Assembly: GCF_000002425.4 (NCBI RefSeq)
Contig: NC_037266.1
Location: 9,896,500 to 9,960,499 of the forward strand
From: Physcomitrium patens
Lineage: Eukaryota > Streptophyta > Bryopsida > Funariales > Funariaceae
Direction of reading: 5' to 3'
Length of the DNA: 64,000 nt
This document shows positions 49,018 through 61,700 of the stretch, one piece after another (the stretch's first letter is position 1; each line of letters opens with the position of its first letter). A model generated the notes under the pieces. That model was not told the origin of the DNA and ran no database searches. It saw nothing but the letters and a program-made list of their open reading frames with translations. The translations under genes were made by a program, and so were the position numbers.

Positions 49018-49590
49018 ATGTTATAGATATATTGCCATGAACATATATACTTACTCTAATAATTACTTATTAGATAAAAGAAGATAAAAATAAATAAAAG
49101 TAGATTGATTTTATAATATCTTTTAGAGTAGCTTCCTAAAAGCTTCATAGACATGGTTTTAACTTTACATGTGCTTATAATTGACTTTTAGGTTAGAAAC
49201 TTTGTCAAAAAATTAGCCACATATCACATATGTAGATAGCTTATAGAACAAGCTAATTATATGGTACATGCATAAAAAACTTACCTTGCAAGTTAAAATA
49301 TGTGGCTTGCAAAGCAACACATATTAGAGGTCCTACAAAATGTTACCATATAGCTTTTAGGTCGATGGTATATATAGAGGCAAGAGTGAAGCCTTCTTCA
49401 CCTTTGTCAATTTCTTTCTTATTATAGTGTAGATTCAAGAATCTTTAGTTTTTTTGTCTTTTGGCAATAGCCATTCCAATTTCCTTTTGATATACATATT
49501 TTCTTACTTCTATTTTTCATCCCTCTTTAAAAAAAAATCAATTGATTATTTGCTTCCATTGAATTTTTATTCTTGACAGCAAATTATATT
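49018..49590 (+). mobile_element. 3' LTR of the family B element
   Basis: Matches the 5' LTR at 41900: 'gattttataatatcttttag', 'aattagccacatatcacat', 'acttaccttgcaagttaa', 'tttaggtcgatggtatatat' and 'gagtgaagccttcttcacc'. It ends near 'ttcttgacagcaaatta'. The two LTRs differ at many positions, so the insertion is old. Confidence 0.75.
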
Positions 49591-50094
49591 TGTATTTTAA
49601 ATTTAAGCATATTAGCTAGATTTTGGATTTATTTTATTGTGCCTTGAAGGTCTTTAAATTTTTGAAAAAAACTTTTTGTAAAATGTATTAGAATTATGAG
49701 AGAATTTACAAGATTAGTGATTATTCCGAAATTATGATTTAATATTAAATAAAAAATAGTTTCTTGGTGGTAAGAAACAAAATAGAACAATGATTTTTTG
49801 GTTTGATAATATTTAAGTTTGAAGGTATTATTGTGCAAGAGAAGAAGAGAATGCAAAGGAAGTATTTTTTTTTGTAAATTAATTTATTTTAAATTTATTT
49901 TATTCTAAGTATTTTTTTAATTTTATTTAGAACTATTTTAAAAGATTTCACATTATAAAAGTAAAAAACAAATATAGATTGTTTTAGAATTAATGAATTT
50001 TTAACATGGTTGCTATGTAGATTTGTATATTTTCTTACTTTTCTTTATTTCTATTACTTGCTAGTAGTAAATTCTATCAAGAAATATTTTTATA

Positions 50095-50153
<59 letters not shown>

Positions 50154-51400
50154 TAAAACTACAAAGTATTAAATAGCTAAAATGACTATTAAAATCTATA
50201 ATTAAATTTTTTAGTTTTTTATTTTTATTTTATATATAGAAATTATATTTTTATTATAAAAGTATAGTAGGTTGAGATAATAAGATTGGAAAGTCAAACT
50301 TTTTGATGATGTTTGTTGCTAATGATTCATATTTCAATAGTAGCAACAACTAAGAAAATTAGGACTTCGAATACTTCTTTTTTATCCATATGGATAAATT
50401 ACCATATTTTGATTTTTAGTGGTTTACGCTAAATCCATGAGGGGGCATTTTGCTAAGCATCTAGTTTTTGATCTTTTTCTCTTAATACATCATTCTACTA
50501 AAATATGATAGTATGGTATTGGAATTCCTACCTTTTAGTCCCTTTTTTTTTATTCTTCTAATCTTTGAGTCTCTTGCGACAAATACATGGTCACTTGGTA
50601 TAGAATCTCTTGCTAAAAAGAATCTTATCTTTCAACTTCTTGCTTTATTCTTTCTTGTCTTTGAGCCTCTTACAAGGTTCTAAAAGATATTTACCTTTGT
50701 TTTTTCTAGTTTTGCTCTTCTAGTCTCTTTGTTTCTTGCCATGGTTTCATAGTCTCTTTAAGCTTGGTTTCTTCTCTATATTTTTCTTAAAAGCTTTCAA
50801 GCTTTCTTTAAAGCAAATTGCTTATTTAAATCTTCAATTTGTCTCTTATATAGGTATCTATAGCTTGTTGATTTTTTATGTTTTTTTTCTTGTCTTTTCT
50901 CATGTTGTCTAGCCTTAAATTCTTTGAAGTGACTTTGGTCTTCTTCTTCTTTATCAAATGTTCTTCCTCAAAACTAATCTTTGGAAAATTGCACCTTTTA
51001 TTTTTTTTGGATAATTTAAGTATTTATTTTTTGGATGATGCATGTCACCTAATGATTTTATTTTAAATGGCCTACACATATTTAAGTGTATTAATCAACC
51101 AACTTCAATTTTTTTTCATTTGTAATGCCTTTGAAATCTTCATTCTGCTGTAATAAATATATAAATATGATTTGCATAAAACCAAGAATTATAATTTTAA
51201 GGAATTGTAATCCTAAAATTACTTTATAGACTATCATTCCATGCATGTCCTACCTATTGAAGTGCCATAATGTGACATGCCAAAGTTATAATTTTTATTT
51301 CAATTTGGTAATAAAAGTTTATGCCTCCATAATATATCTTTCATAGGAAGAAGTATGGGGTACATAAGATGGTACTTTAAAAAAAATAATTATAAATTTT
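49591..51400. other. AT-rich stretch with a purine-rich minus strand
   Basis: No supported gene. A (TA)n microsatellite lies at 50099-50150. From about 50450 to 50960 the plus strand is strongly T-rich and the minus strand reads as a Lys/Glu-rich, coiled-coil-like broken polypeptide of unknown origin. It may belong to the copia fossil downstream on the same strand or to another relic. Confidence 0.4.
50099..50150. repeat. (TA)26 microsatellite
   Basis: A perfect TA dinucleotide run of about 52 bp, the longest in the window. Self-complementary and likely length-polymorphic. Confidence 0.95.
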
Positions 51401-53100
51401 AATTTATATAAGCTACTATGCTTATTTCATGAAGAAAAGGCTATTAATTTATTATTTTTTTATTTTTAACAAAAAATTATTTATTTACGAATTCTAAGCT
51501 AAGATTTTTATCAATAATATAGTTAATAGAATTTAGATTTTTTATAATTTTAGACAAAAATAGAATATCTTTAATGGTTTTTATTTCATTTAAATTTATT
51601 TTTATTGATTGATTATCTACATGTATCTTTAGATGCCTTTGGCCTCTAGTTGAGCAAATTTTGAGTTTGTTGGATGATTTGATTTTAAAAAATATTGCTT
51701 TGTTTCCTATTACATGATTTGAGATGCTCAAATCAAAATACCAAGAGACTTTAGGATTTTCTTCATTGATCAAATTTACCTCTTGCTTATTGAAGCAAAT
51801 ATCTACAATATGATATATATTCATATCTCTCTCATTGAATTGTTTGAATTTCGATTCAACTTATTCCATCTCAATTTGGTATATGTAACTATGAAGTTGG
51901 CAATTATTTTTTTGACAAGACAATATTCTTAATCTTTTGCTCTATAAATGTATAGTTTAATTTTATTTTTATATTAAAAATAACCTTCTTCTCTACAAAA
52001 ATTATATATCTTTGGTCTTATTTTTTTTAACTCATAAGTTCTAAACACATAATTGATATGAGAATATTTTATCTTTTGTATAATTCGAACTTTGGAATGT
52101 AGACATCAAATATATGTACTAGTATGTGTATCTTTCTAGATAGTTTGCATGATGATTTAGCCTAGCTTATGATATTGTTGAAGAGTATAGGTAGATTATT
52201 AGCTAGAAGCTCTATATTATTGAAGTTCTCTCTAATTTTTGTAATTCTATTTTTGAGGTTAAGGTGAACCAAGGGATCTAAATTTAATTTTTTTTTTAAT
52301 GAAGATTTTTTAATTTTCTAAAAAACTATTTAATCCCAATAATATTTCTATTACAAAAAATTTTGATTTAAAATCTTTATAATGTGATATTTTATTTCCA
52401 TCTGGATCCACTCTTTTAAAAATATCATAGTAATTTAATAGATTCTAGATAATTGAGTATACTACAATAGATTCAAAAAGTTTTAAGATCAAGTCTTTCA
52501 AGTAAATCTATGTCTTTTTTGACTTTTATCAAAAATAAATCTATGGACAAATTTAATGACTTTTTCATTTTAAAAAACTTTTCTATCAACACAATTGTTT
52601 ATAAATTGTTATGTGCCTTATAAAAATTCTTCAATTTTATCCAATATTAGAAGATTTAGTGTACCTTTTTAAAAGCCTTAAAGTTTTATTCTTAATATTG
52701 TCATTTATGGCGGCTAAGGTACTTTTTTTTCCTAAGCATTCAATCTTTAGCATATATCTTGATGGTGGCATGATATAATAGGTAATAAATTCATTGCATT
52801 GCAGCATATACTTCATATAATATGCCTACATTGTATAGTTGTGAGCTCCATCTAGATTATATGGTTTAGAGATGGACCATTTTCATGTGATGTTAGGTTG
52901 TTAAGATATGCCAAATGAGTCAATGTCTCTTTGGTGATTTCTAAATTATCCAATTTTAGTATTAATTGCTATTGGAACTCCTGTGTCAAACTAGGATCTT
53001 TCTTAGTTGTTTATCATATTATGCTTTCTTATTCTATAATGTCATTTTTAATATGTATATATAGGTTCAATTAAAAAAACAATGACAAGAATTAATTGTA
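51401..53100 (-). mobile_element. Ty1/copia gag-protease fragment (broken fossil)
   Basis: On the minus strand, the reading at 51824-51477 contains 'SWYFDLSISNHVIGN', matching the copia protease signature (W-x-x-DSGASNH-x-T-G-N), then the 'INLNEIKTIKDILFLSKIIKN' block, matching the LxNVLYVPxLxxNLLS-type block. Upstream on that strand (about 51950-53050) the sequence has gag-like character, with a possible zinc-knuckle remnant. No RT, integrase or LTR pair was recognised nearby. Broken, several breaks. Confidence 0.6.
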
Positions 53101-54849
53101 AAAATATGATTTTGATGTTAATTACTTATAACGGTATTTATTTCATATAAGTTCACACAATCCAAGAAAAAGTGCTTTAATATTATATAGAAACTTGCAT
53201 AATAAAATTTATTAACTTAGAGATTATATTCACAAAACTTATTATTTAAAATCTAACTATTTAAAAAAAAATTATTAAATAATAATTTATAAGCATTAAT
53301 TTAAGAATACTAAGCCAAGATATTCATCTAATTAAAAAAATAATAATTTCCAACAAAGATCAAACATTGGATTCCAATAATTAACAAGAATATAATAATC
53401 TAAATTAAAATATGTTGTGGCATATAGAGCTACTACAAGAATAAGACTTAAGTATTAAATTTTTTATATTTTATATGTTGTTGAATTTTTATAATCCATT
53501 AGAATTTTTTTTACTTATTTATCAATAAAAGAGAATTAATTGGTCTTTTTTTTTATAGAAATCTATGTATACATGGAACTAATTCTATTTTTGTTTTTAC
53601 ATTATTATGTGTGATAGTTCCATTTATTTTTTTAATTTTGAGAGGTATTGACCTACAACTTAAACCAAATGTAGATTGGTACTATGTGGCATATTTATCA
53701 ACACAATCATTTACACATTAAAAATACATATTCATTATTATAAATATATTAGTGCAAGAGTAGTTTATGCAACTTTTAGATTATATAATGTGGTATGCAA
53801 ACATTATATTGGTACATGACATATAAAAAATGACTTTGAATTTGTATAGATAAATAAAATTTTATTATTTTATTTTTTTTTATAATTTGAAGAAAAAATA
53901 ACTTCTATTTTGAAATCAAATATTGTTTTAAATCCATATTAAGACAATAAAAAATATTAGCCTTTGATTATTTATTTTGGCTTAATTTTTAATTAAACAA
54001 TGTTTAGATATTTCTTTTTAAAATAAAAAAATTCTAATTTTTTCTAAAATATTTGATAAAATGTACTTTCATTAATTCTATTAATATTAATTTTTAAAAA
54101 TATAAACATGTTATATGAGAAAAAAATAGAAATAAAATGATTAAGTAATATTTTTATTTAATTTTAATATTATTAATACTTCAAAATTATATAAAAATCA
54201 TATATGATTTTATTGATGAAAAATAATTAATTAATTATATTTTTGGTTATGTATAAAATATATTTTTTTCATCCCTATCTTTACAAATGTTGGCCAAAAA
54301 AAGTTATAAAGAGTCATAGGCTTATAAAATCAACTTTGTTAATAATGCTAGTAGTTGAAATATTGCCTTATGGCATGTAATTTAAGTTTAGAGAGCTTGT
54401 AATGGCATGAAAAAAAAACCATAATAGCATATGGTGGATGGCATAGTATAGTGGCAATAGCAAAAATTAAAATGGAAATAAAAATATTTAAAGTATCAAT
54501 AGCAAAAATTAAAGTGATGATAGCAACATCTTTTATTAATTATAAGCAAAGTGTATATTAAACATCAAAAAACACAAAAGTAAAAGAATAGGTTTTTAAA
54601 TTCCAACATATATGCATCTTTAATGTATATATATATATAAAAGTTTTAAAACTAATATTATGCTTATAAAAAATTAAAAAATTAAAAAAAATTATGAATT
54701 TTATTTTTTTTTCTTTATGCTGCAAATCCTTTATTAAATTATTTAAATATCATTAATTATTTAATAATTATACATAAATTTATTTTTAAATAAAAATAAT
54801 AATTTTTATTATTTTCATATTATTAAAAATATTTTATATTGCCTATGTA
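53101..54849. other. AT-rich stretch without recognisable gene
   Basis: Extremely AT-rich. I see no gene, LTR edge or structured repeat that I can support. Confidence 0.45.
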
Positions 54850-56740
54850 ATAAAGTTTTTTAATTAGGTTCAAGCTACAAATATACCTTAAGTTGTTTTA
54901 TACATACCTATTATGTCTATACAAACACTTAAAGCTTCTAATTGGCTCATCCAAATTTCTTTTTTAATTTGTCTCTAACATAGGTCTAAGATCTTTTTTT
55001 CCTCTCTTCTTTGTCCTCGCACGGAACTTGGGCCTCTTTTTTCTTTTTTCCGTGTCTTGGTACAGATTTGAAGCTTAATTTTAATAAATTTATAGCACAA
55101 AGAGTATCTACCAATGGTGTACATGATGAAAGAATCAAAAAGCTAGATGACAATTTAGATATTTTTTTTAAGAAACTATGATTATATAGTTGAAATCTAA
55201 TTTTTATTAGGAACTAATAAGTATGTGTACTCCATATTCACAGAATAGTTAATATAAAAAACTATCAATGATTTGATTTAAAAGAATATATTTAAAATAA
55301 TCTAAATAAATTGTGCAAAATCTAAGAATTCTAAACTTGTGCCAATTATTGGCAATTCATTGACAATGCATAGAAGATGAAAAAAAACTAATAGAAAATA
55401 CTAAAAAAATCATTTTAAAAAATAGACTTGTTAAAGATTAAGTTGATATTTGAACATATAAATTAAAAAGTATCTTCTTGCATATTTGCATTGCCATTAA
55501 GTCTCTAACCACTCTAAATAGAAGAGATTTAAAACCTCATTTCTTTACCTTTGAATAGGATTGTGTAGCATGAAATAATTAGTTCAAATTTTCTTTGTCA
55601 AGGTTCCAAAAGAATCAATAGCCTTAAATTAGACTAAAATCAATAAATGAATTTCTTTAGATAAAAGAATTTTATGTACATATAAAGATGCCAAAAGAAA
55701 GATACTTATTAAGATTCTAAATAGAAGAAGAATAACAAGATGTTCTTTAGTAGATAAGAAGTTCTTAGTAAAATTAGACTAAAGTCCAAAATATACAATG
55801 TACATGCCTAGAGGTTGTTGTTTAATAAAAGATGATTTCATTTTGACTATTTTAAGAAAATATTCTTCATTATATAATAATTACGGCTTCTACAAAATAA
55901 GTATGTCCAAACAAAAGTGATGTTAGCACCATGGATGATATTAACAATCTTAAGCAAAAGTTTAACACAAAAAGATGACGATATAGTAAAAAGATAGGAT
56001 AAAGATACAACAAGTTATAATATTGTCCTGAATATAAGATACAAGCAATAATTTTAAAAAATAATAGGCATTATACAAAATAATAAAAAAACATATGTTT
56101 GCTTTCTTTCTTCAAAATTCAAATGTTTAGCAATTAGAGTTGTAATATAATAAGCTTTTTTATTATATTTTGAAAGCATTCTATTTAAACAAAATAGTAG
56201 AATATTTTATATTTGCATGATTAAAAGAGAAATTATTAATTTATTGACTTTGAAATATTTATAAATTCAATTTTGTTGTAAAAAAGTATCATATCAAAGA
56301 ATGTGTTTATGTCTTAGATGCATCCTAATATCACTATTATTATTCCATGGCTTGCCATTGATCAACATAATTTCTAAGCTAATAAATACCATAGCTTATT
56401 AAAGATTGAAATGTATTTTGAAATTGGATATTTTGTAATATCATAATAATCTTTATGGTAAAATTTAAGAATCTTGATAAATTGATTAAAGAGGACATTA
56501 TACCAACAAAGATGATTGGTGCAAGTAAGAAGAGAGAAGGGACTTGAGATCCATATTAGGGCAAAGAAGAGAAGAAAAATGGGTCCTAAATCTATATGAG
56601 GGATAAAAAAAAAGGGAGATTTGGAGGAACCAATTAGTTACCTTGGATATATGTATAAACAAAATGGATGTGCATTTAGCAACTTGATGTATACTTGTAG
56701 CCTAAATCTTTCATTTAATGCCTATATAATATGTAATACT
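54850..56740. repeat. Diverged inverted-repeat pair enclosing 1.4 kb
   Basis: The segment at about 54850-55075 is an imperfect reverse complement of about 56485-56740. Shared text, read in one orientation, includes 'acaaagaagagagg' / 'gcaaagaagagaag', 'gagccaattagaagc' / 'gaaccaattagttac' and 'tatatttgtagcttgaacc' / 'tatacttgtagcctaaatc'. Identity looks to be around 70%. The enclosed 1.4 kb has no clear ORF. It may be a decayed transposon with long terminal inverted repeats, or two opposite insertions of one short repeat. Confidence 0.5.
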
Positions 56741-57466
56741 AAGATTTGATCATGTATGTGCTCTCTTATATTAATATTGTAGTTTTTCAAATATGAATAA
56801 TAGGTATTAACTTCATTTTTGTTGGCTTTTCATTTTATATCAAAAGAATATGTATTTATTATTATTATATAAATATACTTTATATTTATTTATTAATATT
56901 TATTAATATAAATTATAATATTTTGGCATTAAGATCTATGTTTGTCATGTTTAAGTTTATAATTACTTTTAGTGATGGTTTGTGGTATGTCTCATGTTTT
57001 AGATATGTCAGTATCTCAAGGTTCAATTTGAGTAACTGAGTAAGTAAAATAGTAAGCACAATATTATTGAATATGTCACTAATTATTATTTCTTCAATAT
57101 TAGAATCAATTGGTTTTGTGGCCTTATGTACACATAACTCTTGTTGTACTTTTTCTTGAATCTTCTTGAGCAACTTTGAATATTTTGTACTATACAAGAA
57201 ATAAGGTTTTTATTTTATTTTTTTCAATATTTCAAACTAGCAACAATTAACTCAAGTACTTATCATAGTATATTTAGTTTTTAATATTAATATTATCGAT
57301 AAGTACAACTTTTTAGTGTTTGTAATGATTATTCTAGCTTCATGCAAATTCTTTTGATTTTGATACCTTCTCCATCATTGTTGTGATGAGTAAAATTACT
57401 AATTTGGTGATTTTTTTTACATTAAAAATATAAGCCTTCATAGATTTGTTAATTTTTTGGTCTTTT
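56741..57466. other. AT-rich stretch without recognisable gene
   Basis: A 94-codon minus-strand ORF (56913-57197) resembles nothing I recognise and has the biased composition of chance ORFs in AT-rich DNA. Nothing else is supported. Confidence 0.4.
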
Positions 57467-59136
57467 GTTGCATTTTCATATTACGTGTGTTTTTACTTGA
57501 GAATACACCAAGCACCTAGTTGTAGAAGATAAGTAGAAATGCAACAACAATCCTATTAAGTCTAATAGAATCTTTAATAAACTTTAAGTAAATCTTAATA
57601 ATTCTATTCAAATTTTAATTAGTTCAAAATAAATTTAAAAGAAGTTAAAAAATTACAAAGAAGTCTTAAATTTATCTCAAAAAAATAATAATAAATCTTT
57701 AAAAAATTAAAAATAAACTTTTAAAGAAATATTAAAAATAAAAAATATCAAAAAATATCAAAAAATCGTAAAGAAATACTATAAATATAAATTCTAAATA
57801 AATACTAAATAAATCCTATTTAAATCCTAATTTAATTCCAATTAGAATCTTAATCAATTTTAATCAAATCTTAGATCAAATCTTAATTGAAAACCTAATG
57901 GATCTTAATCAGATCTTAGATTAAAACTTAATGAAATATTAATGGATTTTAATCAAATCCTAGATCAAATCCTAATCATATTTTAATTAAATCCTAATCA
58001 AATCCAAAAAAAATCCAAATCCTAACCAAATTTTAGATCTTAAATCAACTCCAATCAATTTTTAATCAAATCCTAGATCTTAAATAAAAATTTTTACAAC
58101 TCTATAGCAGATTAATAATTCAATAAAAATTGATTGAACCATTTTTTTTTATTCAAACTTTGTACACCTTGTAAAACCTAAGTTAAAAATAAGTACTAAA
58201 AAATTGAAGAAGATCACATAGACCAAGTAGACAATAAGTCCTAAAATCCACTTGGATATTAGCCAATCTCCTCTCTAATCTTGATGTTTATCTCTCTAAG
58301 CCAAAATCTCTTAATACCACCATTAAATACCTCTTAAAATTCACATATATGTTGGAAATTAAGTCTACTATCCATATATATAAATTTCACCTCAATCCAA
58401 TTGGTAGATTACTAAAGATTTTAGAAATTCTCACTAATCTTCAAAATTCCATTTCTAAGACCTCAACTCACTTGAACTTCAATAACCTTCAATCTAACCA
58501 TTCAATCATACTCAAATTTATAGTATACAATAAAAATAATTATATTTACAAATCTACAATTTTTTGCTTATAGATCTATTATCAAACTTACAAATTTCTC
58601 TAAAATATAAATCTATTTTTAATTCATAAAATTGGATTCATTGAAAATAGTCCTAATTTTGTAAAGCTCTTATAAAGTCATTACAAATTCAAATTGCTCA
58701 AATCTAATACTTAAAAAAATCCTATAAATTCTTCTTTCAAATTTTATTCTTTGATTTGTAAAAGAACCTTGAAATCGCCTTAGGTGCATAGTTTTGTACC
58801 TTGAAATGTGATTTTGATCCAAGTTGACAACCAATCTTCTCTAGATATTATTTTTTAATAATTTGAAATAATTTTTATTTTAATATATTTTAAACTCTCT
58901 TTTAAACATATATATATACCAATTTTTTATCTCATTTATTTTTATTTGGCTCATTTATGCCTCTATAAAATAAATAAAAGTTCATTCTAAAAAAGATAGT
59001 ATTAAGACTAAACTTTTTACTACCTTTTTATAGTTTATCATTGTTTTTCTATTACATCTTTCTACTACACTCTTCTATAATAATATCCATTTTATTTTTA
59101 TATTTTACTATATATTTGTGTTATAACATGATAGCA
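57467..59136 (-). mobile_element. Solo LTR of Ty3/gypsy family A (fossil)
   Basis: Minus-strand LTR of about 1.67 kb. The left edge is 'tgttgcattttcatattacgtg' followed by 'acttgagaatacaccaagcacc'; the right edge is 'gtgttataacatgatagca'. It contains the CCTAAA-type array (about 57790-58085), 'aaaattgaagaagatcacat' and the 'taatatccattttattttta' region. No internal region. Diverged, old. Flanking bases show no clear duplication. Confidence 0.75.
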
Positions 59137-59764
59137 TTGTAGATAGAACTTCTTATATTTGATTTCTTCTTATAATTTTATGATTGCGATAATTAGATTT
59201 CTTTAAATAACCTTCAAATAGTTGTTTGGATTTAAGGGATTCTAACAAAAATGTTCAAAGTACATTTTGTTACAATATATACAAGTTATTAATATTTTAT
59301 TTAGATTCCTATATTCAAATTTTCATACAAATGATAACGTGTGTTTAATCTCAAAATTTTCCTCAATTGTTTCTTCCATACTTTTAGGCTACATGTACAT
59401 CATGCCTTGTTTGATACTAAAGAACAAGCCTTACTTGAACTATAAGGATTTGATAGAATAAGCAAGAATAGCATTAAGTTTTTCTACCAGATTTATAAAC
59501 CTATTTAAATAAGCTTCTATTGTCTTGTAATTAGTATGCTTAATTTTTTATAATCTTAATATAATATCATCATTGGTTTTTATATGCCTAAATCATCTTA
59601 CAAAGATTAGTTCAAATTCTTCTTAAATGATCTTGAGATGCTTAAAAATAAACATAAAAACCACATAATATCCAATTCTTGTAATATCATTCTAAACAAT
59701 CATATTAAAAAAATTAGTTATAAGACCTTGTTAATCTCCACTAAAATTATGTATGCTATGAGTG
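59137..59764. other. AT-rich stretch without recognisable gene
   Basis: No gene or repeat boundary is supported; the 64-codon ORF at 59267-59461 is judged a chance reading. Confidence 0.4.
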
Positions 59765-60850
59765 TAAATTTCACTCCTCAGCTCCAATTACAAGATGGCC
59801 TCAATTAACAATTGCTTGTAATTGGTGGTGTTAAGTAACGTAATTAATTGGCAAAAGACCAAGGAGGAACAACCAAAATACAAGTAAAAGAAATGAAATC
59901 AAATAATCACAACATCCAAAACGAAGTCACAGTCCGTTCACTAGATTTTTATCAAGTAAAAAATAAAAAGTAAAAAATAAAAAATATATTTTTAGATAGA
60001 TAATTTTTTTTCTTTCCAATGACATAAAAATCATGTAATTCCAAGTTATTATGAATAAGTTATGATAGATTAAAGGTAGAATATAAATAATATAAAAGTT
60101 AAGTGAATAATTTTTACCTTAAGGATAACTTGCTTAAGAAATCAGGAGTTTGAGCCTCACCAAGGCTCACAAGTAGTGTATATTTCCCCCCTCAAGAGGC
60201 CTTGAGGCCTTAGTCTTATCTTCCTACCTATACCCAAGGTGCTACAACCCATATGGGAATTGTGCACCTCTCTTCTTACAAGGACTACACTAGCTGCTGG
60301 TCCTCCTATTTTCTACTTGTAAAACTACTTTTTCTGCATTTTTTACTTCACCATGGTGTTAAAAAAACACCCAATTAGCCTAAAAACCTTACATAGTCTT
60401 CAAATCTTGATTCATTTCTTCATAATGGCTCTCAAGGTGATAAAACTCAATTTTACCAAAGACTTGAAATTTTCTCTAAAAATTCATAAAAAATTCTAAA
60501 TAAATTCTAAATAAATTCTAAAAAATCCTATAATGTTTCTATAATACTAATATCCATATGAGTCTGTATTTTCCTATCTTAGTTATTTTTTATAGTAATA
60601 AAATTAATTTAAATCCACTAAAAATTCTATTTTTTATATAATTAACTAAAAAGACATGAAGCTCTTTTTCATGCTTCTTCTAACTAATAACTAATCATTG
60701 ATAGGATTTTATAAGTAATACATGTAGATAAGAGCCAATGAAGATATTGGTTTCAATAATTAACTCTTAATACTTAACAATAAAAAAAATACTAAACTAA
60801 CTAAGATAATTGCCTCTTAGACTTACTAAGACTCCATTTTTATAAATTTT
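59765..60850 (-). repeat. Dispersed repeat family C, copy 3
   Basis: Collinear with 6085-7165 and inverted relative to 190-1450. Well preserved blocks include 'gatggcctcaattaac' near 59793, 'aaggataacttgcttaag' near 60120, 'cctcaccaaggctcac' near 60153, 'aaggactacactagctgctgg' near 60280 and 'aagctctttttcatgcttc' near 60659. It retains more G+C than the other copies and may be the least decayed of the three. Confidence 0.65.
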
Positions 60851-61700
60851 CTTCTAATAACACTTTTTAAACTTATAAATACTTCTAAATTATAATAAAT
60901 ACTCGAATAGTAAAAAAAAAACTCTCTACTCTTAACATTTGTATAATTAAATGACTTAAAACTATATTTTTAACTAATCCACTAATTAAGATCAATTTGT
61001 GGGACTTACATATGCTTTTATATATTTATTGAAATCACTAATGCATTTGTAAAAAGGATATTTAAGGCTGGATTGTTTCAAATTGACTACTACTTCTGGA
61101 ATCAAAATGGAAGGTGCGGGTTGACTTTTCTATGGAATTTGATTATGGCCCTTTACTATCTTCTTATTTAGTTGTCATGTTTAGGATTCTAAAACTAAGG
61201 TTGTAAATTCATGACCACTTGTATAAGTTCCTTGTAATATTATAACATTCCTTATAAAGTTGTTTTCATATGATCTTCTATTACAATGGTATATTGTTAT
61301 AGCCAACTTTGTAAGTCTCTAGTTTCTTTGGAGATAATAGCAACTTCTCTTGGATTTTATTTGCTAGACTTAAGCTGGCTAAAAGAAGATCTTGTATCTC
61401 TTCTTAATTTGATTTCTTTTCTCATTTTGCTTATAGATCTCATATCCATCCTCTGCTAAATTCTTTTAAGATTCTATGATATAATGCTCTCCAATATAGT
61501 TGCCAAATGTTACTTAGGCTTTTAAGTTAATCCACAAGCATAAGATAAGACCTTGTGAAACAAGAAACAAGATACATGATAATTAAAAAAGAAACAATAT
61601 ATAGTTTATTATTCAGTTAATATCACACAAATTTCAATCCAATACTATCTAATTCATATTACTATTGCTTGAGATCTACTAAGTATTGTATAGCTTCTTG
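60851..61700. other. AT-rich stretch without recognisable gene
   Basis: No recognised coding region. It leads into a family B pol fragment and may include more of that element, but I could not align it to the 42-46 kb copy by eye. Confidence 0.35.

Larger units (their letters stand above)
41900..49590 (+). mobile_element. Ty3/gypsy family B element, chromovirus (broken fossil)
   Basis: Parts in order: 5' LTR (about 41900-42466), initiator-Met-type primer site remnant (about 42467-42480), gag (about 42660-43050), protease-like region (about 43775-43920), RT (starts about 44220, interrupted by a family A LTR, resumes about 45740), RNase H (about 46500-46950), integrase (about 47100-47900), chromodomain (48166-48400) and 3' LTR (about 49018-49590). 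The RT has Y-L-D-D at 46184-46195. The presence of a chromodomain after integrase defines a chromovirus. The pol motif set recalls fungal Tf2-like chromoviruses, from memory. Old and broken, with many more than ten breaks. Confidence 0.85.

Noticed and set aside
55080-56480. Copia-like pol segment between the faded inverted repeats
   Set aside because: A few phrases recalled copia pol, but no catalytic motif could be confirmed on either strand.
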